DNA from: Actinomucor elegans | Lineage: Eukaryota > Mucoromycota > Mucoromycetes > Mucorales > Mucoraceae | Reading direction: 5' to 3' | Assembly (NCBI GenBank): GCA_026027325.1 | Contig: JAMSLZ010000001.1 | Coordinates: 4,588,001 to 4,652,000, forward strand | Length of the DNA: 64,000 nucleotides | Shown here: positions 1 through 11,583 of the stretch, piece after piece | How positions within the stretch are numbered: the stretch's first letter is position 1 | Layout of the letters: every line of letters starts with the position of its first letter | Notes under the pieces: model-generated | Database searches by the model: none | Told to the model about the DNA's origin: nothing | The model's input: the letters and a program-made list of their open reading frames with translations, nothing else | Program-made: the position numbers and the translations under genes

Positions 1-71
1 AAGAACAAAGTACGACGAGCAAAACGTAACCTTTTTTTTATTTATTTAATGAGTAAAAAAGTCACACAAAA

Positions 72-1389
72 TTAAGGAATCTGGACATAGATACTAGCAT
101 AACTAACACTACTATCGAGGTACTTTTTGCATTGACTGCTTTGATCATATTGGATACACTTGGCAGTACAATTGTTGGGTTGTAACTCTTGTAATGCGGC
201 CAATAACACCGCAATTGGATGTCTGCCACAAATCGTATTCTTGGTTTTGCGTAAATAGGCTTGGAATTCCTTGAAACTCAAGCTCTCGATTGCCTGTATA
301 CCTTGATGATCCAATGATTCAATGGATTTATAGATAGGCTGAGAAATGTATTTTACATTGGTACTATCAAGCTCTATGGCATCATCATCATCGGTAGGCT
401 TATAATACGTGTATCTGAATCGTGAGCCCCTATTGCGTTACAATATTAAAATCAAAAAGACGCGTCTTTTTCTTATGTACACCTTACCAATGGCAGAAAT
501 CAGAAGAAATGATGAATAGATTTTGAGGATCATTCAGATACTTTGCAAATAGTTTACCATACATTTGTTCTTTTGTTTCAGAAATAGAACCGACCAAGAC
601 TGGGATCAACCTGATATCTTCTATTTTGCTACGTGTAGATTAGTTAATATGATGTGTATATTAGACGCATTTCTTTCTATACTCTACTCTTCAAAAGCTT
701 TATACACAAATGGCAAATGCATTTCAATGCTATGCTCTTCTTTGTCTACGATTGATTTCATCCAGTTAAACTTGCCAGTATCATCAAGCTCATCAATCAC
801 TATTCATTATCGTCAGCGTAACATAGAACAATAGCCTCTTCTTTTGATATATACTAACCTTCCCTATCTAATTTAATATCTCCCAAGGGCGTTTCGTATA
901 CATCACACTTTGATAAACTACAACCATCAATATACTCATGATGAGCAGGCCCTAACAAAAAGACGCGTTTGCTTTGCATTTAAAAAATAAGTAAAAAAAA
1001 AAAAATCTAAGCTGTTATAAGTAATACTTACATATCGCTTGTATCGATTGACTTGTATGCATAGCCAGCGGTGGGACCACTATATCTTAAGCCTGCATGT
1101 CTAGTTCCTCAAAAGTAAGGTTAGAGATAATAAAAAGTCATACTGATACTTGTACTTTACGGCCCAATAATAGCTCGGATGCCTTTGATAGGCAATGGCT
1201 GGCCGCTGTTCTTGGACGCTTTTTCAAGGTAACTAGTTACTTCTTGATCTAAATGGCTTTCTGCATTCAAAAGAAAAGATGTTGAATGTTCTGTTTGTCG
1301 ACGCGTCTTTTATTTTCTTACTCCATTAAGCACTTACTACTGTCGGTATACCAAGAGCCAGCGTGTGTTGCAGGACGTCTTTTCGTCAT
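72..1389 (-). CDS. MEMO1: MEMO1 / Mho1-like protein
   Basis: Member of the MEMO family (human MEMO1, yeast Mho1), cytosolic proteins with a fold like metal-dependent dioxygenases, linked to cell motility and redox/iron or copper handling. The gene starts at 1389 with [17 protein letters not shown], which matches the family N-terminus including HAGSWY. Later exons give [17 protein letters not shown] (about 1020-1110), [10 protein letters not shown] ending near 487, then GSRFRYTYY (about 425 downward) and [15 protein letters not shown] near 200-230. The C-terminus [17 protein letters not shown] matches the family ending. The conserved His and Cys residues (HAG, DFCHW, CGRHP) are present. At least four introns with GT-AG ends interrupt it. 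An acidic run of four Asp after TYYKPT is an insertion relative to human MEMO1. Identification is strong; individual splice sites were judged by eye. Confidence 0.9.
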
Positions 1390-1554
1390 GTTAAATTACA
1401 AAAGATAAGGTGTTAAAAATAAAAAAGAAATCATCATGCGTTCATGCTTTTCCTATTAGTTTCGCATTACATCCAGTTCCCACATTCTTATTGGGTGTCG
1501 GTATTTCAATCATCTATTTCTTCAATTCTTCTTTTTCACTATGGGAAAAATAGG

Positions 1555-1745
1555 CAAATTTCGAGTGAATTGGTCCTGCAGCCGAATCTAAAGAGAAATA
1601 ACGTAAAGTACGTTAATACACATATCAAAATTTATTTCCATGACTTTCTACCAATTTCCATTTTCCAAACGAGTGAATTGAAGGCGACTTTCAGGGTTTT
1701 CATGTGGATTGCAGATGAATTATAATTTAACTCGAATTTATCCTA
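1555..1745 (+). repeat. Dispersed repeat B, copy 1
   Basis: A diverged match to 55010-55210 in the same orientation. Shared blocks in order are TTCGAGTGAATTGGT, CCGAATCTAAAG, GTTAATACA, AAAATTTA-TTCCATGA and, at the far end, a TTTA-CCTAGT-TTTT block. Spacing is similar in both copies. No coding potential is evident. Confidence 0.6.
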
Positions 1746-2289
1746 GTGTTTTTTAAAAACTTGACTGAGGAAATTTCTGATAAGATCTTTGAAGATGATA
1801 GACCATAATCTAAGAACAAAACTAATATTAACAAGGCTTGTGCTGAATTTAAGAATGCATCAAATAGTGTAAGTATTATTTTCTATTTTTTTTTTTTTTT
1901 TTGATTCACTGAGTAATCTTTGATAAAAGGCCATTTTTTGAATATTTAGATATGTATATTTTCGAATAGGTCTATAAAAAAATTTACATTTGAATACTAA
2001 CAGATGTATTATATCCACATTGTTTCTTGAGAATGCCGTCTACGTTCTTGAAAAGAAAAGAAAAGGATACTCGAAGCCTTTTTGACTAGAGGTAGTATAT
2101 TGATTTTTTTTTTCTGAGTTGGGCTATTTTTTAACATTTCAGCAATTCTGAGCCATTTCCAATTTAATCTCACATCTGATATGTTCAGCATGAAGCAATT
2201 TAGCTATTAGAACCATTGTATTTTTACTAAAATACAAAAGTACGCTCCATTTTAAGGATACGTAGAAAACTGTAGATGTTTTAAATAAT

Positions 2290-2400
2290 CTAGATCTACA
2301 GATTTATAGATCTCTTGACCGATCTCGGGCTAATCTTGCATCTAATTAGTATGTAGATCGTGCTCAGAATGAGCTTCTGTATCTATTATAACATCCATTT
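2290..2400 (+). repeat. Dispersed AT-rich repeat A, plus-orientation copy
   Basis: Contains AGATCTCTTGACCGATCTCG, then a diverged TAAT-TTGCATCTAATTAG, GCTCAGAATGAGCTTCTGTA and TCTATTA, in the family order (AGATCT, CCGATCTCGGTTAAATGTCG, CATCTGATTAAT, CTCAGAATGAGCTACTGTA, TCTATTAAAAC). Confidence 0.65.
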
Positions 2401-2954
2401 CACTCAATATAGTGAATACGTTAAAATTACATGTATGACTATATGACTTTTTTTTTTTATTTATTTTCCTATACTTTGGTTGCAACGCGAGGAGCAAAAT
2501 TTATTCGTCATGAACGTCAAAACGGCTATTATACTGAGATTTTTCCGCTCCAGAGAAAGTTTACTTAATGAGGGCCCTTGTTTTCCTAGTTTCGGGAGAT
2601 CGTTTTTCACAAGATTTTACCACGCTCTGTAGGTTGACGGGAATATTCAAGTAAAACTATTTTTTTTTCCGAACATCCAATAAAACTTTTTCCTTTCTGT
2701 GTACCCCATAACTTGTCCCAGATCAAGGTGACTCAAGCAGAAATCATAGAAGATGAAAATAAGACTACACCGATATGACAGGTATTAACTATAACAAAAA
2801 GCTTTCGGGATGGGATGAAAGATTATTTATTATTAATAAAAAGGAAAAAAAAAGTGAGAAATAGTACATAAGAAAGTTATTACAGAATAAAAATACAAAA
2901 ATCTATATACAGAAAATGTAATCTGTTGTGATTTTGAAATGGGGGGAATATTAT

Positions 2955-4485
2955 TTAGAATTCATCTTCACGATGATCGATAGGTGTCTTTTTGTTATCC
3001 ATCTCTTCGTCAATGACGCGTTGAGGAGCTTTGGGGACCATGATATTGTTGATTTGCAAGTAATAAGTAGCGAAACACATAAGACAGAGAGCAGCAGTCA
3101 AACCCATTGTCACAATCTTACCCAGACGGTAAGTAGGAGCGTCAATGATTTCCCAGACTTTGACGTTCAAGAAGTTGGGAGCCAAATTGCCCAAGGAGTT
3201 GATAATAGCGATAGCCAAAGCACGAGACTCACGATCAGCAGAATAGATTTCATTGACCCAGGTCATCATAATAGGCGAGACACCAAAGATGGGAGGTACC
3301 ATATAAGCACAAACAAAAAGTAAGCCAATAGGCAAGTTACCGCCATTAACAGCTACCAAGATGATGTACCAGACCAAAGTGAACAAGGAACCGCCCAAGA
3401 TATGGTAGGCACGATGACCCCATTTATCAGAAATCTTGCCTTGGAAAATAATGACTACAGCGACCCAACACCAGATAGGCACCATCATGTAATTAGCAAA
3501 CGAGGCAGTGTAGCCCATCTTGTGCAAAATGATAGGGAAGTTTTGAAGTATACCCATGCCCATTTGCATACAGATAAACATGCACAAGAAAAGGTAGATA
3601 AAAGGTGTAGTGAACAAGTTACGGAAGGTAGTCATGTTCAAACCAGATACATTGGAGGAGCGGCCTTGACGTTCCAAACGCTCGACAGCAATTTCGCGCA
3701 TTTCACCAGTGATGAAACGGGTATTATGAGGGAAATCAGGAATAACAAAGAAACCGATAAAACCGATGGCAACAGCGATCAAACCTTCAATGATGAAGAG
3801 CCATTTCCAGCCACGCATACCATGAGCACCATCGAGACTTTGAGAAATGGCACCAGAGATCAAACCACTGAAAGCACCAGAGATTTGAGAACCTGCGACA
3901 AAGACAGCAGTACGCGTACCCAATTCTTCCTTAGTATACCAAGAGCCAAGCAAGAAGACAATACCAGGATAGAAAGCTGCTTCAGCGAAACCTAGACAGA
4001 TACGGAGACCATAGAGACCCTTTACATCTTTTACGAGAGCCATGAAACAAACGACAGCACCCCATGTGAACACGACAAGAGGAAGCATGATACTAGGACG
4101 AACACGGGCAATCACATAATTGGCAGGGATTTGTAAGCTGCATAGGATTGGGTTAGTTGCTTTTTTTTTTTCATTATATCGTTTATACGTACATAATGTA
4201 ACCGATAAAGAACATGGTAATAGCCCAATTGTACTCATTACCAACCAAGTGCAAGTCCTCAGACAAACCAGTTGTTTGAGCGTTAGGCATGTTATTTCTA
4301 TCAAGACCATTGGCAAAGTAACCCCAGAAGGCCCAAATCATGAGACGGTAATCAAGGATACGAACAAGACGCTTCTCAACATCGGTTTTGTGGGCAGTTT
4401 GTTGAAGGTTATCTTGGTCAATGCTGTTCACGTCTTCGGCTTTATAACCGTCGACAAGCACTTTATCAGCCTTTGCTTCTTGCAT
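2955..4485 (-). CDS. MFS transporter, anion:cation symporter (ACS, Dal5/Tna1-like) family
   Basis: Plasma-membrane major facilitator of the fungal ACS branch, whose members import organic anions or vitamins such as allantoate, nicotinate or pantothenate; the substrate cannot be told from sequence. Exon 1 (4485-4193) and exon 2 (4137-2955) join across a 55-base intron with donor GTACGT and acceptor ATGCAG, giving GYIILQIPANYVIARVRPS and a 491-residue protein, the usual family length. ACS hallmarks are LDYRLMIW and LDRNNMPNAQ in the N-terminal region, ARVRPS in the loop after the second membrane segment, GFAEAAFYPG in the fourth or fifth, and ADRESRALAIAI late in the protein. Both termini are charged and cytosolic. 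The splice junction is fixed by reading frame, since the alternative donor four bases downstream breaks it. Confidence 0.88.
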
Positions 4486-5878
4486 GTTTTAGTTATGTAT
4501 TGAAAAAAAGAAGGAAATCGAGAATCGGACCCTTTTATACAAGGTAGATTTTCGATTTGTTTGTAGTGATTGGTTAGTTTCCCCACAGTTCCCCGCAAAA
4601 TGCACGCCAATCATTGAAGTTCCATGGGGGCGGGAAGTTTAGGACCATCAACCCATACAATATGATGGGAAAATCTGACAAATGAGATTGTTAATCATCC
4701 ATTACAAACCAAGCTATTTACTATAAAAGTATCATTTCTAATAAAGCCGGGCGATCGGTTTCACTCCAAATACATTAGATTTTTTTATTTCTATTATCAA
4801 TGTATGTGGTTAATCGCAGTAAAATACTAATAAAAGTATAGATCCTTTATTTAGTTTTGGTATAACTGATTGAGTTTGGAATTATAGAACCACGGTAAAG
4901 TACGGGGTTGAGTATAAATGGTAGTATAACGAAAATTTTGGATTTGTGATACGTATCACTGATCCATTAGCTGTAAAATATCGTAAAGAGGCATATTCCC
5001 CGCCGGTAAGGATCTGGTTTGCAAGGGCTTACTAATACATGTTCGTTTCAAAAAGGGACGCAAGGGTAGCATGTATACATAACCAAATGTTGTGTATCAT
5101 TATTTAGCGATCAGAATGACAAGCCATATATCTTTGAAGCATTAACATAAATGACTAAACGTCTCTATTTAGTTAATACAGAAGAATCACTTTTTTCTCC
5201 TCTGAACAGGAACTATGATACGTTCCCAATGGAGCTTAATTTACTTCTCAGTCTTACCTTGATATAGAGCGTATATTCTTACAAAATTATCTCAAATTTC
5301 TGATATACTATATAACAGTATTCACTTTCAATCTGAAAAAAGGAAAACACAACTTCATTAGACAGGTATTCTTATGTCGCAGGTTATATCTTCTGCAGGT
5401 TAGCCTTTTGCAATGCCAATTAGTCTAGGCGATTTGCCTTATTCAAAGGCAGATTTGAAAGATGGATAATCCGTTTATAGATGTAAAGACGTGTGCGTGC
5501 TGTTTGAATTCGTAACAATTGACACTCCATCTTAAAATACAAAAGATTCCATTGTTTTTGCTGAAAGTCGGTCCTTATTCACTATATATTCCTTTCAGCA
5601 AACTGTTAGTTTAACTTGACATTTATTTTTTTGGTCTATAAGAGGTATCATCTCAAAAATATAACCCCATATATAATGATTGGGGCAGGCCTATCTATCT
5701 AGAATGACCAAAAAAGAAAAAAATGGATTACTTAAGCAATTTCTCCCAGGGATTAAAACCTTTATGTGTAAGGAAAAAAGAAGAAACGACTAGTATCGAT
5801 TTAATAACAAAGTAGACATACGTACGTACGACGGACCTCTTTTTTTGAAAAACAAAACAAAACGAAAATATACTATTT
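4486..5878. other. Intergenic region
   Basis: About 1.4 kb, AT-rich, with no recognisable gene on either strand. It contains the promoter of the minus-strand MFS gene (4486 upward) and the 3' flank of the kinase gene (below 5879). A short (ACGT)-like stretch near 5819-5830 is the only simple repeat seen. Confidence 0.55.
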
Positions 5879-7799
5879 TTACTCCCAAGGTTTTTGAACG
5901 CTTGCAGCCCAGGAGCCTTCCTCTTCTTGAGCTCCCCAAGCTTTCTGACCCCATTCTCCAGTGGGTTTATCGTCCCCCCAAGAAGCATGTTGAACATGGA
6001 TATCCGGCTTCTCTGGTGTAGCTTCCCAATCGGTAGCAGGGATCCAGGGCGCCTCATCATGTTTGTGTGAGTTCCATCCAACACGCTTCTGCTTTCTTCG
6101 GGTCTTGGCCACTAGCTTTTGGAACGAGGATGGTCCAGTTCTATTTGTTGGAGGTTCATGACGTCCAAGGTCACGACTGGCACGTCGATTGTGATTAGTA
6201 TTGATTCGAGATTTTGCTCTTTGAGTTGGAGCTGTATGGGGCTTAGTATTTTGAGGCAAATGATTAGCTAAATCATCCATCGCAAACACACCAGCATCAT
6301 TATGTAGAGCTGGCTGATTATACGAAGCTTGTCTTTGATGTGGAGGTGTATTAATTTCATAAGATGGTGGCTCATAATGGTGACGATGGTTGGTATAAGG
6401 CTTGGCCATATCTTCTCGAGTGTTAGGCGTGTCATTTTCTCTTTCAATATCCTGTAGCCATTTGCGCTCTGTATGACCACCAAAGGGGGATCGAATTATA
6501 GATGAGTAAAGTCCTTGATTGATGCATCCAGTCAGATATTGTCTCAATAGATCATAATTGGGCTCCTCTGCAAACCTCAACTTTCTAGCATATTCGATGA
6601 ATTCCAACAAGCCTTGTGGAAGTCCAGCGCATAAATCACTCATGAACGTATCTTCTTTTATTTGACGCATACGGTCCCAACCAGCCCGTGAATTACGTGC
6701 TTGAATACCCGTCCAAGGTAATGTACCAAAGATAAGATCCAATAACAAGTAACCTAAACTTTCAATATCATCACGACGAGCATGCGATTTACCTCGATGT
6801 ACATTAAGCGATGCGTAACGAGCAGTGCCTGTCTTGTTCTTTATGTTTTTCTTGGTTTCAGGATACGGTTTACCAGTGACAGAATCTCTCCACCAAGTCG
6901 TTAAACCGAAATCGACAATATATAATTTTGGGTGTGGATCTTTCCATTTTTTAAATACTTCTTCACAAGAAGGATGAATGTATTTGATATGTGGCATGCC
7001 ATGATCATCAGGTATTTCAACCATTTCTGCCTCTGGTAGATGACAATGAGATGAAAATAAGAAATTATCAGGCTTAATGTCTCGATAAACAAGACCTCGC
7101 TTATGAATATGCTCTAGAATTGATACCTAGTCCTTTTAATTAGTACGCGAATGAAATTTATGCAAGAAAAATATAGATACCATTTGACAGCCAAATTCGA
7201 CTACTACATCAATAGAAAAAGTCTTGGTAACCTCTTTAAGCTGGTTGATATTAGGCCCAAGTAAATCAATAACAATACAATCGAATCCCTCATGTTGTCC
7301 ATGCCAGTGGCATTGAGGAATTCCAGCTATATATAGCGTTAAGATGTGCAATAATTGTCTCCATAGTAAATACTTACGTCCACCCGCTAATACATCGTAA
7401 ATGATACTCTCGTGTTTGATCTGAGGGTGGCGCATCTTTAAAGGCTCTCTTTTAATAGCATAATGCCTTAAAGTGTGGATATCTTCAGCTTGAAATATGG
7501 AAAATAAACAAATATGTGAGTTTTTAGTGTATTTGTTAAAATTAGGCGTTACCTTCAAACACTTCCCCAAAGGAGCCTTCGCCTATTCTACCGAGAACAA
7601 CCCACTGTTCTTCGATTATTACATCCCGACTGTTGGCGCTTAGATCGGTGCGCGTACTATCAAAAGAAGCATATTCAAGGCTCAAAGCATTGGCATTATT
7701 GTTATTATTGCGATCCATTATATGATTGGTTTCTACAGAACGGGACAAATGGCTTTGTGATCTCGAATTTGACTGTCTAATATGATAGGAACTTGTCAT
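5879..7799 (-). CDS. CK1-family protein kinase with Trp-rich GW/WG-like tail
   Basis: Ser/Thr kinase of the casein kinase 1 group, about 585 residues from four exons. In order: a disordered N-terminus with five Asn in a row; glycine loop GRIGEGSFGEVFE; HYAIKREP with the ATP lysine; LLGPNINQL, the CK1 counterpart of LGPSLEDL; catalytic loop YRDIKPDNFL (Tyr replacing His, as in the CK1-gamma/Yck group); a roughly 40-residue insertion before DFGL; KNKTGTARYASLNVH and RRDDIESLGYLLLD, typical CK1 signatures. After the kinase domain comes a basic, low-complexity region and then a C-terminal 65-residue segment with eight Trp (GWNS, PWIP, DWEA, SWGD, EWGQ, AWGA, SWAA, PWE). It lacks the C-terminal Cys pair used for palmitoylation in yeast Yck1/2. 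Kinase identity is firm; the role of the tail is inference. Confidence 0.88.
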
Positions 7800-8487
7800 T
7801 CAAACAGCAGATACAATATGTGAATTTATAAAATTGAAAATGTTAGGATGCTTTGTTCATTAATCTATTCGAAAGAAAGGTTTACTGGAAATGATTGGTG
7901 TGATTTTTTTTTGTAAAACCAGACAGACGGAAAGCCGAACGCCCCCCGAGATACCATGGCGGTAGGAGGTTAAATCATGCCGATATTTGATTTGCCGTCG
8001 ACCAATAAAAAATCCTCTCGATTTTTAATGGACTACAGGAAAAATCACAAGGTATGTCTTGGATCGAAATTTCTCTTTTTTTATTATCATTATTATTATT
8101 ATTTTGATGGTATAGTTTATAGTAATAAACTGTCTTTTTTTGTTAATACATGTATATTGAAATTGCTTTGTGGTTTTTTTTAAATAAAAAACTTGAGTAA
8201 TCATTACAGACAAAAATTTCCAAACGTTGCTTATAATTTATATATAATGCAAGTAATAAAAACATCTTATTTTTTTTTCTACATTATTCGATGCGCAATT
8301 ACAAGAATTATAGTTTTTACTAAAACACTCTTTACTTGTATCGATTTTTCGCTTGATAAATGCTACATAAAGTAGTCATCACTTCCATTTCCTACTTTTC
8401 AAGTTCCGTAACAGGTTGGCTTATCCTGTTTGGGCTGAATTTGAAATGACATTTTTGTGTCAGAAGCCTTGATTCTACCATCTATTT

Positions 8488-8575
8488 ACCTATAGATCTT
8501 TCAAGTGATCTCGGTTAAATGTCGCATCTGATAAATGAATCTTATACAGTGAAAGCTATTGTTTTTACTAAAAGG
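8488..8575 (+). repeat. Dispersed repeat A, plus copy
   Basis: One of the best-preserved cores: CTATAGATCTTTCAAGTGAT followed by CTCGGTTAAATGTCGCATCT, GATAAATGAAT and a degraded 3' part ending in GTTTTTACTA. Confidence 0.7.
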
Positions 8576-8664
8576 AAAAGCTTCTTAAATAAAACGTAGA
8601 GAATATGTCAAAAAGGATTATTAGTTATTAGTCCATTATATAGATTTGTAGTAACTTCATTAGT

Positions 8665-8745
8665 TAATGATCTAATTTCTCAGCCGATCTTGATCAAGTG
8701 TCGTGTTTGGTAAATACTCCATATTCAAAACAAGTTATTGTAGTC
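8665..8745 (+). repeat. Dispersed repeat A, plus copy (diverged)
   Basis: TAATGATCTAATTTCTCAGC, CGATCTTGATCAAGTGTCG and ATTCAAAACAAGTTATTGTA follow the family order, with more substitutions than the copy 90 bases upstream. Confidence 0.55.
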
Positions 8746-9060
8746 ATCGAAACCTCAGTTTGATGGAACTATAATAAATGGTACTATGCAACATTTCGGT
8801 ATTCAGAGCCGGACTTTGAATGGAAACAACACATTTCATCAGTGCAAAATCAATCACTTACTTTAGGCTGTTAACTAGGAGCATTATATATAACAAAGAG
8901 TTGATAACACACGTGCTGTCCAAGAAAGAAACTACTAGGGCAAAGAAGCAGAGTCCCTTTAAATCACTCCCCACCCTTAAGATACCTATAAGAACCCTTT
9001 CCTAATGTCTGAATCTCCTATTTCACTTTTCTTCTTTTACTTTCTTTTTTCATAAAAATC

Positions 9061-9987
9061 ATGCTTCATATCCAAGAATCATTCGTTCATACCTCAAACC
9101 TACTCATGACCCCACCTATCACTGTGTTGGTACAGCCGCAACCAAGTACCTCTACCCGATCAAACAAAGTCATTGAGCAATTGAGCAATAAATATGAATC
9201 TATCCAGCGAGAAGTCGCTGCTACTAAAGCACAGGTAAGCGCGGCCTAAACAAAGCCCTCCATGCCTATACTAAAGCCGTATATATAGCTTGAAATGATT
9301 CGCCAAACAAAGTTGAAACACGAAAAAGAGACAATGAATTACACAAACTCGAACAAAATCTATCGCGCGCGCATTAAAGAAATCATGCAAGTGTTGGAGT
9401 CCAAGCAAAAGGTATTGGAAGGCACCAAGGGCTCTTCTTCGCAGCTTGAACTTCGTGTCAAACAATTAAAAGACGAAGCGCTTGCTTCTCGAAAACAGTT
9501 GGAAGACCTAAGAAGAAGAGAGCAAGTGCTTGAACATGATCGTGATATAGCAGTGAAAGAAAAGAATCAAATCAAGCACAAACAACATCTCCTTCAAGAC
9601 TCCATCGACCAACTCCGTATAAGAAGTGAAAGGGAAATGGCTCTATTGACAAAAGATCATTCGATGTTAAAGGATCAAGCACGATATATCACTGAAAGAA
9701 ACGAACACATGATTGAACTGATCCATTTGAAACTGAAACAGCGTCGGCAATGTTTGGATAACTTGGCAATGATGAAGAGACAGTTGAGATCAAACACAGA
9801 AGCCTTTGTGAATCATGTAAGGTCAAACATGCAGGCATTGCAAACGGAGATTGAGCAGTCTGCATTGCAGACAAAAGACTGTACCCTTGCTTCTATACAA
9901 TGCCGTGGTGAAGTCAATGGATTAGTTACACGAATCAAAACAATCGCAGCCGAAATCACTGCTTCTGAAGGCCAACAACAACGATAA
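9061..9987 (+). CDS. Coiled-coil protein of unknown function
   Basis: Two exons, 9061-9234 and 9289-9987, joined in phase 0 across a 54-base intron (GTAAGC...TATATAG), give a 290-residue protein. The N-terminal 35 residues are Pro/Thr/Ser-rich. From about residue 38 (NKVIEQLSNKYESIQREVAA) to about 250 it is almost continuous heptad-like coiled coil rich in Lys, Glu, Gln and Leu, without membrane segments or catalytic motifs. The overall build resembles fungal She3-type coiled-coil adaptors and golgin or kinetochore coiled coils, but no diagnostic motif settles this, so the function is left open. The expression signal is a TATAAG box about 70 bases before the ATG and a pyrimidine-rich leader. 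The splice is supported because exon 2 reads LEMIRQTK directly after KAQ and continues the coiled coil. Confidence 0.75.
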
Positions 9988-11583
9988 TATCTTTATATAT
10001 ATATATATAATACGATTCCCCTCTTTAATCTACTACTATTTTTCACTAATAATAAAACCATACTAATAATGAACATAATACACTCTTTGTCTCTCCTATT
10101 TGCTTTTTACCTTTTTTTTTTTTTTTTTTTTTTTTTTGCATTTGGCCCTCCTCCTATGTAGACATCCCTTTTGCCAGAATGTTATATTTACATTTGCATA
10201 AAGAAAAGGATCTAGTGGCATTTGTGATTTACCTTGGATAGTACTAATAATTATCGATGACTTTTGTTACAAGTGTGTACAAGATCATGATAAGACATTG
10301 CTATTATAGAGTATTGTAGGCTGCTACAATACTGCGTTAACGCGTACCATCATTTTGACCATCAATCTCTTGGTAATTACTCCCCTATCTATAGGAAGGG
10401 AAGTTCTGTAAAAGATATATATATATATATACTCGTTTTGCGAAAATAGTTCCCTTATCCTGTCAATTTAGATCTATTTCTACAACAGTTCAAATTTATT
10501 TGAGCATTTAAAAAATTTTTAACCGAGAAATACGCACGTATACCCGAGCATTTTAGTTTAGTATCGATGTATATATAATATATTCCAAAATGCTGCATCA
10601 AAGCATCAAAGCATCTTTTAATCTAGTTATTCTGGTAGATGTGCTCTTTGCCTCAAATAAAAGCACTCCTATTATATACCAAGTGGCTCTCCTCAATTAT
10701 ATACAGCAGCACTTTATGTGAAAATAGTGCTTCAAAAAAAAAGATCATGATCAATAGGTGACAAAACTGTATCGTAAACCCGGGATTTTTTTTTTCATCG
10801 TCTCTTTTCAAAAATATACTTTAACCTCATGGATATATACAGTTGTGCACAAGATAAAAAGTAAAGTGCTCTTCATTCTTCTATCTGATACAAACATCTA
10901 TATCTATTTTTTTTAATTCTTAATATTCTCTCAGAGGCACAGTTGACCGGAGTTATTATTGTAACCAATGAAAATTCTTTTACTTAGAATGGAGCAACTC
11001 ACGATACATCAGCAGGTCATAGCCTGGGTTGTACAATATTATCTATCTTTGGTTAATTTACAAAACAAAAACATAGAAAAGGCTGCAATAACTCTTGTTT
11101 TCTTAGGCATTTTATTTTATGGAAGTCATTAGTGACGCGTGTAATTTAGAATAGACGAGGGACCTTCCATCTAAAACATGAGTTACACAGTCATGCGAGT
11201 GAGCACAAGAAAAAAAAAAAGATGGATTATTTTACCCGAACACTTCATTCCGTTTGCTTTTTTTTTATTTAATTGTTTGTTTCAATAAAAACCAACTTTT
11301 CTTTCTGTTTCTTTGAACTCTTTCATCTAATAAATCATAAGCTAAAACTTAACTCTAAAACTTCTTTTTTGTACTCTCATTTATCTGATCTTAAAAGAAA
11401 AAGGTACCACACGACTATAGCAGGGGGATCTTTTTTTATTTTACAGTCTAAAAGATCAGATTACTTTTCGTTTTGTGACACACATTTTTTTCCGGTAGAA
11501 TCAGATTATTAGATTAAATAGTAGCGCTAGTTCCTTTTTCTTTTTTCTTTTTCTCTTTACTGTAATATTAAACATTATAATCA
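9988..11583. other. Intergenic region, AT-rich with simple repeats
   Basis: No gene seen on either strand. It holds (TA)n at about 9993-10008, a run of 26 T at 10112-10137, a second (TA)n near 10412-10430, and a triplicated ATCAAAGC near 10595-10615. Downstream of about 11160 it is presumably the promoter of the permease gene. Confidence 0.55.

Larger units (their letters stand above)
1390..2954. other. Intergenic region between MEMO1 and the MFS transporter
   Basis: No convincing gene. The open frames here are short and of low complexity. The stretch carries one copy of a second dispersed repeat (about 1555-1745) and one copy of the short AT-rich repeat family (about 2290-2400), listed separately. 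The last 150 bases are presumably 3' flank of the MFS gene. Confidence 0.6.
7800..9060. other. Intergenic region with divergent promoters
   Basis: No supported gene; short open frames near 7977-8375 are low-complexity and AT-rich. It contains two copies of repeat A (about 8488-8575 and 8665-8745). The sequence CCTATAAGAAC near 8985-8995 is a plausible TATA element about 70 bases upstream of the start at 9061. Confidence 0.55.

Noticed and set aside
2955..4316. Continuous open frame reading through the MFS intron from 4316
   Set aside because: The out-of-frame N-terminus (MPMVLIEITC...) is an artefact; the true exon 1 lies in another frame and splices at 4193/4137.
5815..5832. ACGTACGTACG tract considered as a regulatory palindrome
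   Set aside because: Short simple repeat with no second copy near other genes.
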